DNA of 64,000 nucleotides, taken from Zerene cesonia (lineage: Eukaryota > Arthropoda > Insecta > Lepidoptera > Pieridae). The notes below the pieces were generated by a model that saw only the letters and a list, made by a program, of their open reading frames with translations, did not search any database and was not told where the DNA came from. The stretch spans positions 6,954,641 through 7,018,640 of the forward strand of contig NC_052105.1 of NCBI RefSeq assembly GCF_012273895.1, written 5' to 3'. A program made the position numbers and the translations under genes. Positions 59,145 to 64,000 of this stretch are shown in pieces; within the stretch, counting starts at the first letter, position 1; each line of letters begins with the position of its first letter.

Positions 59145-59480
59145 GTTCGAATTGAAGCTCCTAAAGGAATTTTGTGCTGAAGCTGAAATAGAACATCAGC
59201 AAATGCTTGGCTACAGTAAAACTCGTTGGCAGTAAACAGGCTTGCGCTGATGCCTGCTTTGGAGAGAATTTTGAAAATATATCAGCCGTTAAAGGAATAT
59301 TTTTTGAGCATTGACAAATGTCCTAAATTATTAAAAGACTTTTTTGAAGATCCCACATCTGAATTATGCTTTTTTTTTACACGCTCAGTCAGCAAGTTTT
59401 CATCAAGCTGTTTTGAAGATTGAAGGTCAAACTTTATCAGCAATTGATGTTGCATGAAATAAATCAACTCAAAGAAAATT
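59145..59480 (+). pseudogene. hAT-type transposase fragment, broken
   Basis: Segments QQMLGYSKTRW (59196-59233), ALERILKIYQPLKEYFLSID and PKLLKDFFEDPTSEL occur in order in shifting frames. They match the central region of insect hAT transposases near the second catalytic region. Several frameshifts. Confidence 0.6.
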
Positions 59481-60406
59481 TGATATAGAAACAAACCAAT
59501 CAGTTTCTTCCATTTACTGTTCGTACATTAATAGTAAAACTAAAAGATGCTGGCTCTAGTATTGATGAAGATTTTGTGAAAAGAACAGCTACAGAATTTA
59601 ACAAAACGAGCAGTGAATATCTGGAAGAATGGACTTGCATCCTTACTAAAGAAATTGAGATTTTTTTTGGGCTGATTTAAGAACAGTACCTGCTTGGGTA
59701 GATGTACAAAAAGCATTGGATATATTAATTGAAAAGGGATACATTGACAGCAATAAAGATACAGAAGTATTTGACGAATGCGGAGGACAGAATAGAAATA
59801 TAAAATTATCATTGTTCTGTCAGTATGTGGTATCTCATCCGGACTTTACTATTGAAGAAATAGATCATAAATTTTTGGTTAGTGGGCATTCATACTTACC
59901 ATGTGACCAAGATTTTGGCCTAATAGAGAAGAATTAAAAATTTTTCAAAGAAATATACATTCCAGATAACTGGCTTGAAGTAATTAAAACAGCTCGCAAA
60001 AAACAATCATTTAAAATAATAAGAATGACAGGTAGGGATTTTTTTTTCCTCTAAATCACTGGAAAAAAATATAACAAACCGAAAAATTTCGGTTGATAAT
60101 AACAAGGTAGAATGGTTGAAAATTCAATAGTTGAAATTCCATAAACTTCATCAATTTTCATTTTTCTACAAGTATTCAAATAATGAAGAAGTCCTCTGTA
60201 ATGAAGTCAGTGTAAAAAAACGGCAATCAGTGACCATAGCACACCTAGATGCACTTGAAAAACCAACCATCGCTGAAAAAAAGAAGAAAGATCTTCTTGA
60301 ATTGTTGCAGTTCATATCACCAGTTTATCACACTTTTTATAACAATCTAAATAGTTCAAACAGTATCAGGGATGTAGCATATTATGATGAAACAGATGAA
60401 GAATAA
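59481..60406 (+). pseudogene. hAT tail joined to a GQNRN-motif transposase-like fragment
   Basis: 59500-59760 continues in hAT-like style (EEWTCILTKEIEI, WADLRTVPAWVDVQKALDIL). From about 59770 the sequence switches to DECGGQNRNIKLSLFCQYVV, IDHKFLVSGHSYLPCDQDFG and, after stops, IIRMTGRDFFSSKSLEKNIT. That order fits the C-terminal half of an arthropod transposase-like family with a D-x-C-x-GQNRN motif (DUF7869 in my memory; not verified). Ends at a stop after DETDEE. Stops at 59935 and 60128 and frameshifts show it is dead. Confidence 0.55.
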
Positions 60407-60612
60407 CCTTGTTGTGCCATTTTGATTGTGTTAGTATTAAATTTGTCTTTATTTGGTGTAACCTGTTTATTATTTAAAATTAAACTAAAATATCATTAGT
60501 GCAGAAGTGGTGTAATCCACGTTTTTTTTTATTTATTTTAAGCTTAATTATCACAAAAGTACACAAATACTATAGATTTAGAGGTTCTTTTTATAAATTT
60601 AATTAAAAACAG

Positions 60613-61222
60613 TTAACACGTTCAACGCCATGCCGGTCAACGGTGACCGGCACGATAACATCATGACTTACTATTTTTAAAAGTCATACATTTTGCCAAA
60701 TTCAATGATTTATTTTTTTAGCTTAATGAATAGATATGGTTAAAATAACATGTTTTGTTCAACACTGGTACTGTTTTATTGTTTTGTATCGAGATATTGT
60801 TCGCCGGACACCAGTGACCGTCGCGGCCTACGCGAACAGAAAACCGAAAAGTCGTTGCAGGGCGCCGAGCGGTCACCGCGTCGCCCACCGCCCGCGCGTT
60901 CCCTACTCCCGCGCAATCGTTTTATCTCACTCGCGCTCCTGCCACTGGCCCGTTCATCGCACTGTGAAGAGTTTTATTGCGTTTGCGTTTGTTTACCACA
61001 ACGGACGTAGTTTCCCGAGTGATATAGAGCTTTTATCCTGTAATTGTATTATATTGTTATTTGTGTAATTACCTTACTAAGTAAATAATATTCATCATGT
61101 GTGATTTTGAAGAATTTAACATAAGCCAAGAAGATTTAGATCAACTAGAGAATATTGAGATAAATCCTTTGAATCAAAGCCTAAATTTAAGCTCAGACGA
61201 AGAAAATAACATTCAACATGGT
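60613..61222 (+). mobile_element. piggyBac-like element, 5' part, cut by gap
   Basis: TTAA (60613-60616), the target of piggyBac elements, is followed by CACGTTCAACGCCATG and the perfect palindrome TGCCGGTCA-ACGG-TGACCGGCA (60630-60651). An ORF from 61098 (MCDFEEFNISQEDLDQLENI) is short and acidic like piggyBac transposase N-termini; it runs into the gap after 42 codons. The DDD core is not visible, so the assignment rests on the ends and composition. Confidence 0.45.
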
Positions 61223-62222
61223 NNNNNNNNNNNNNNNNNNNNNNNNNNNNNNNNNNNNNNNNNNNNNNNNNNNNNNNNNNNNNNNNNNNNNNNNNNNNNN
61301 NNNNNNNNNNNNNNNNNNNNNNNNNNNNNNNNNNNNNNNNNNNNNNNNNNNNNNNNNNNNNNNNNNNNNNNNNNNNNNNNNNNNNNNNNNNNNNNNNNNN
61401 NNNNNNNNNNNNNNNNNNNNNNNNNNNNNNNNNNNNNNNNNNNNNNNNNNNNNNNNNNNNNNNNNNNNNNNNNNNNNNNNNNNNNNNNNNNNNNNNNNNN
61501 NNNNNNNNNNNNNNNNNNNNNNNNNNNNNNNNNNNNNNNNNNNNNNNNNNNNNNNNNNNNNNNNNNNNNNNNNNNNNNNNNNNNNNNNNNNNNNNNNNNN
61601 NNNNNNNNNNNNNNNNNNNNNNNNNNNNNNNNNNNNNNNNNNNNNNNNNNNNNNNNNNNNNNNNNNNNNNNNNNNNNNNNNNNNNNNNNNNNNNNNNNNN
61701 NNNNNNNNNNNNNNNNNNNNNNNNNNNNNNNNNNNNNNNNNNNNNNNNNNNNNNNNNNNNNNNNNNNNNNNNNNNNNNNNNNNNNNNNNNNNNNNNNNNN
61801 NNNNNNNNNNNNNNNNNNNNNNNNNNNNNNNNNNNNNNNNNNNNNNNNNNNNNNNNNNNNNNNNNNNNNNNNNNNNNNNNNNNNNNNNNNNNNNNNNNNN
61901 NNNNNNNNNNNNNNNNNNNNNNNNNNNNNNNNNNNNNNNNNNNNNNNNNNNNNNNNNNNNNNNNNNNNNNNNNNNNNNNNNNNNNNNNNNNNNNNNNNNN
62001 NNNNNNNNNNNNNNNNNNNNNNNNNNNNNNNNNNNNNNNNNNNNNNNNNNNNNNNNNNNNNNNNNNNNNNNNNNNNNNNNNNNNNNNNNNNNNNNNNNNN
62101 NNNNNNNNNNNNNNNNNNNNNNNNNNNNNNNNNNNNNNNNNNNNNNNNNNNNNNNNNNNNNNNNNNNNNNNNNNNNNNNNNNNNNNNNNNNNNNNNNNNN
62201 NNNNNNNNNNNNNNNNNNNNNN
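61223..62222. other. Assembly gap (1000 N)
   Basis: Exactly 1000 N, removing the rest of the piggyBac-like element and possibly the start of the Harbinger element. Confidence 0.99.
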
Positions 62223-62433
62223 TCCCCTTTGGCAAACCCTTACTTTTTGGATGGTCTTCTCGGTAATGGTAAGTATACACGATGACACTGACACTCGACA
62301 CAAATGTCAACACCAGTGTCGCTTGCGTCTACACGGTAAGCATTTTTTTGTGTCGACATTAGTATATACATTTAGTGCACCGGTTGAAGTGTATTTGCCG
62401 TCTACACGATTCAGTTTGGGACATTTCATCGCC

Positions 62434-64000
62434 ATGAATAGACGTGCTGCTGCCGCGATTGTCGCGATATGTGTTTCTATTAAAATGCGTCGGCGTAAAA
62501 AGAGATCTGTATGGGTTAAAGATTGGATTAAAAGAAGAGCGCAGCTAGGGGCATATAACCAATTGTTGTCTGAATTGAAAAACGGAGATCCAGAATGTTA
62601 CAAAAACTTTCTTCGGATGAAACACGACGATTTTCAATATTTATGTAACAAGATTTCACCTGCTATTAAGAAGCAAGATACGAATATGAGACTAGCTACT
62701 AGTGTAGAAGAACGTTTGGCGATAACATTAAGATTTTTGGCGTCAGGTAAATATTTACTATCATATTTTTACACCATAAATATCTATTACCACATTTTTA
62801 ATGATAAGTTTTATTCGTTATAGGAGATTCGTATCGATCGCTCTCATACCTATTTCGGGTACCACAACAGACTATCTCCAAAATAATACCAGAATGTTGC
62901 GATGCTATTTATAGATTTTTAAAACCAAATTACATGGAGGTAAGTAAATAAAAAAATATTTATATTTAAGTAATTAATTTAGTTATTAATATGAAAAGTT
63001 GAAATTTGGTGAATCGACAAACTTATAAACTTATTACAAACTTTCGTACGTTACATTAGTGTCTTCCGAACTTTCCCAAGTCGCATTTGGCAGTGGAGTA
63101 AGGGGACCATAAGACTGTGAAGTAGATGGACGTGAATATTGATCGGCTTCATCCAATTCTTCCATGTCTAGAATGATACGTTGAATTTTACGTTTCAATT
63201 CTCTTTTACGGGCTTCTGACCTCATATTCCGTATCGCAGCAGCCACGAAATCACCAAAAATGGCAGCATCATCAGATTTGTCTAACACGCTTATCGCTCG
63301 CTCTAAAGCTTCGTCTTCCTTCTTTCGTTTTTTAGAGGTTCGTTGAGATCGAGAGAGGTTGTCGGAGTTTGGTGAAACTGTTGATTCCAAATTTTCGCTA
63401 TTAGTAGGAGAATTCTGAAAATAATAATAATAAATGTTTATTTTAAAAACTATATTAATGCTCATAAAGTGGGTAAGCTATTATTTATTTAATATTAAAT
63501 GATAACTTTTATTAATTATTGTTTTGTATTACAGGTACCTTCATCAGAAGATTGCTGGAAAAAAAATTCAGAAGATTTTAAAAACAAATGGAATTTTCCA
63601 AATGCTATTGGAGCACTAGATGGAAAACACGTGGTCATAAAAGCACCCCAACATAGTGGGAGTCTGTACTATAATTATAAAGGTACATTCATATCGTACA
63701 AGTATTGTGTTAATGGCATTAGTTGACGCTAATTACAAATTTATTTATGTAGACGTAGGATGCAATGGGAGGATCTCCGAAGGAGGCGTGTTTGCAAATT
63801 GTTCACTTTCAAATGCTTTAAGCAACGGCAGCCTTAATATACCGCCACCAATGCCTCTTCCCGGTAGGGCTAAATATGTACCCTATGTCATTATAGCTGA
63901 TGATGCTTTTCCATTGAAGCCTTATCTAATGAAACCTTTTCCTTTTCGTAACCAACCTGGACCTAATCGTGTTTATAACTACAGACTGTCGAGAGCTCGA
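62434..64000 (+). pseudogene. HARBI1-like (PIF/Harbinger) transposase, partial
   Basis: Exons 62434-62746, 62824-62939 and 63535-64000 (cut by the window edge), GT-AG and in phase. The start MNRRAAAAIVAICVSIKM has a GCC-ATG context. Order of features: basic N-terminus (MRRRKKRSVW), YKNFLRMKHDDFQYL, HTH-like GDSYRSLSYLFRVPQQTISK, then the DDE core: first Asp in AIGALDGKHVVIKAP, second in YVIIADDAFPLKPYLMKPFP; the final Glu lies beyond the window. Between KGTF and SIVLMALVDANY a 10-bp insertion (63691-63700) shifts the frame and leads to a stop, so this copy is probably inactive unless it is a sequence error. A BESS-motif gene lies in reverse inside its second intron. Confidence 0.8.
63034..63414 (-). 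CDS. BESS-motif protein C-terminal exon (Harbinger partner gene?), partial
   Basis: Minus-strand exon from a TTTCAG acceptor at 63414 to TAA at 63034, 126 codons, open throughout. It has a Ser/Asn-rich start, a basic RTSKKRKKEDEALERA, a BESS-type segment (DDAAIFGDFVAAAIRNMRSE, then RKIQRIILDME) and an acidic tail. BESS motifs end MADF/SANT-type DNA-binding proteins, and PIF/Harbinger elements carry a second gene of that type. The N-terminal exons, and a MADF domain if present, would lie beyond position 64000. It lies wholly within intron 2 of the transposase gene, on the opposite strand. Confidence 0.65.
   Translation of the reverse strand, partial: NSPTNSENLESTVSPNSDNLSRSQRTSKKRKKEDEALERAISVLDKSDDAAIFGDFVAAAIRNMRSEARKRELKRKIQRIILDMEELDEADQYSRPSTSQSYGPLTPLPNATWESSEDTNVTYESL

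Overview
This window is nuclear DNA from an insect, very probably a moth or butterfly. It is AT-rich, its genes are split into many short exons with GT-AG introns, and it carries short Helitron-like elements with Lepidoptera-type consensus, tRNA-derived SINEs, an insect-type ZAD zinc-finger gene and Tigger, piggyBac-like and Harbinger relics. Four runs of exactly 1000 N (7118-8117, 17549-18548, 53584-54583, 61223-62222) are scaffold placeholders.

Layout. (1) 425-6310, minus: AKAP17A/XE7 homologue, five exons, all in phase, about 515 aa. (2) 11407-25562, minus: a seven-exon gene of about 637 aa that I cannot assign to a family. Its first intron is about 7.7 kb and contains a gap; its 3' side is followed by about 3.3 kb of AT-rich, transposon-poor sequence that may be a long 3' UTR. 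(3) 31875-41929, plus: a 13-exon, 644-aa ZAD plus 12 C2H2-finger gene whose introns are packed with transposons. (4) 44199-48500, plus: omega-amidase NIT2, six exons, 294 aa, complete Glu-Lys-Cys triad. (5) 49236-52896, minus: a D-amino-acid/D-aspartate oxidase, eight exons, 333 aa. (6) From about 54.6 kb to the end: a transposon graveyard with a Tigger relic interrupted by a decayed baculovirus-F-like envelope gene ending in poly(A), a fused hAT and GQNRN-motif transposase relic, the start of a piggyBac-like element cut by a gap, and a Harbinger (HARBI1-like) transposase gene with a BESS-motif gene on the opposite strand inside its intron.

How the genes relate. The five host genes look like ordinary, separately transcribed genes. 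The one pathway-level link is NIT2 and the oxidase, which lie tail to tail: oxidation of D-Asn or D-Gln gives the alpha-keto amides that omega-amidase hydrolyses. This may be chance. I found no clearly new biological system. The most informative observations are an empty-versus-filled Helitron-like insertion site visible within the window, the nested Tigger/envelope relic, the Harbinger gene pair, and the unassigned conserved-looking gene at 11.4-25.6 kb.
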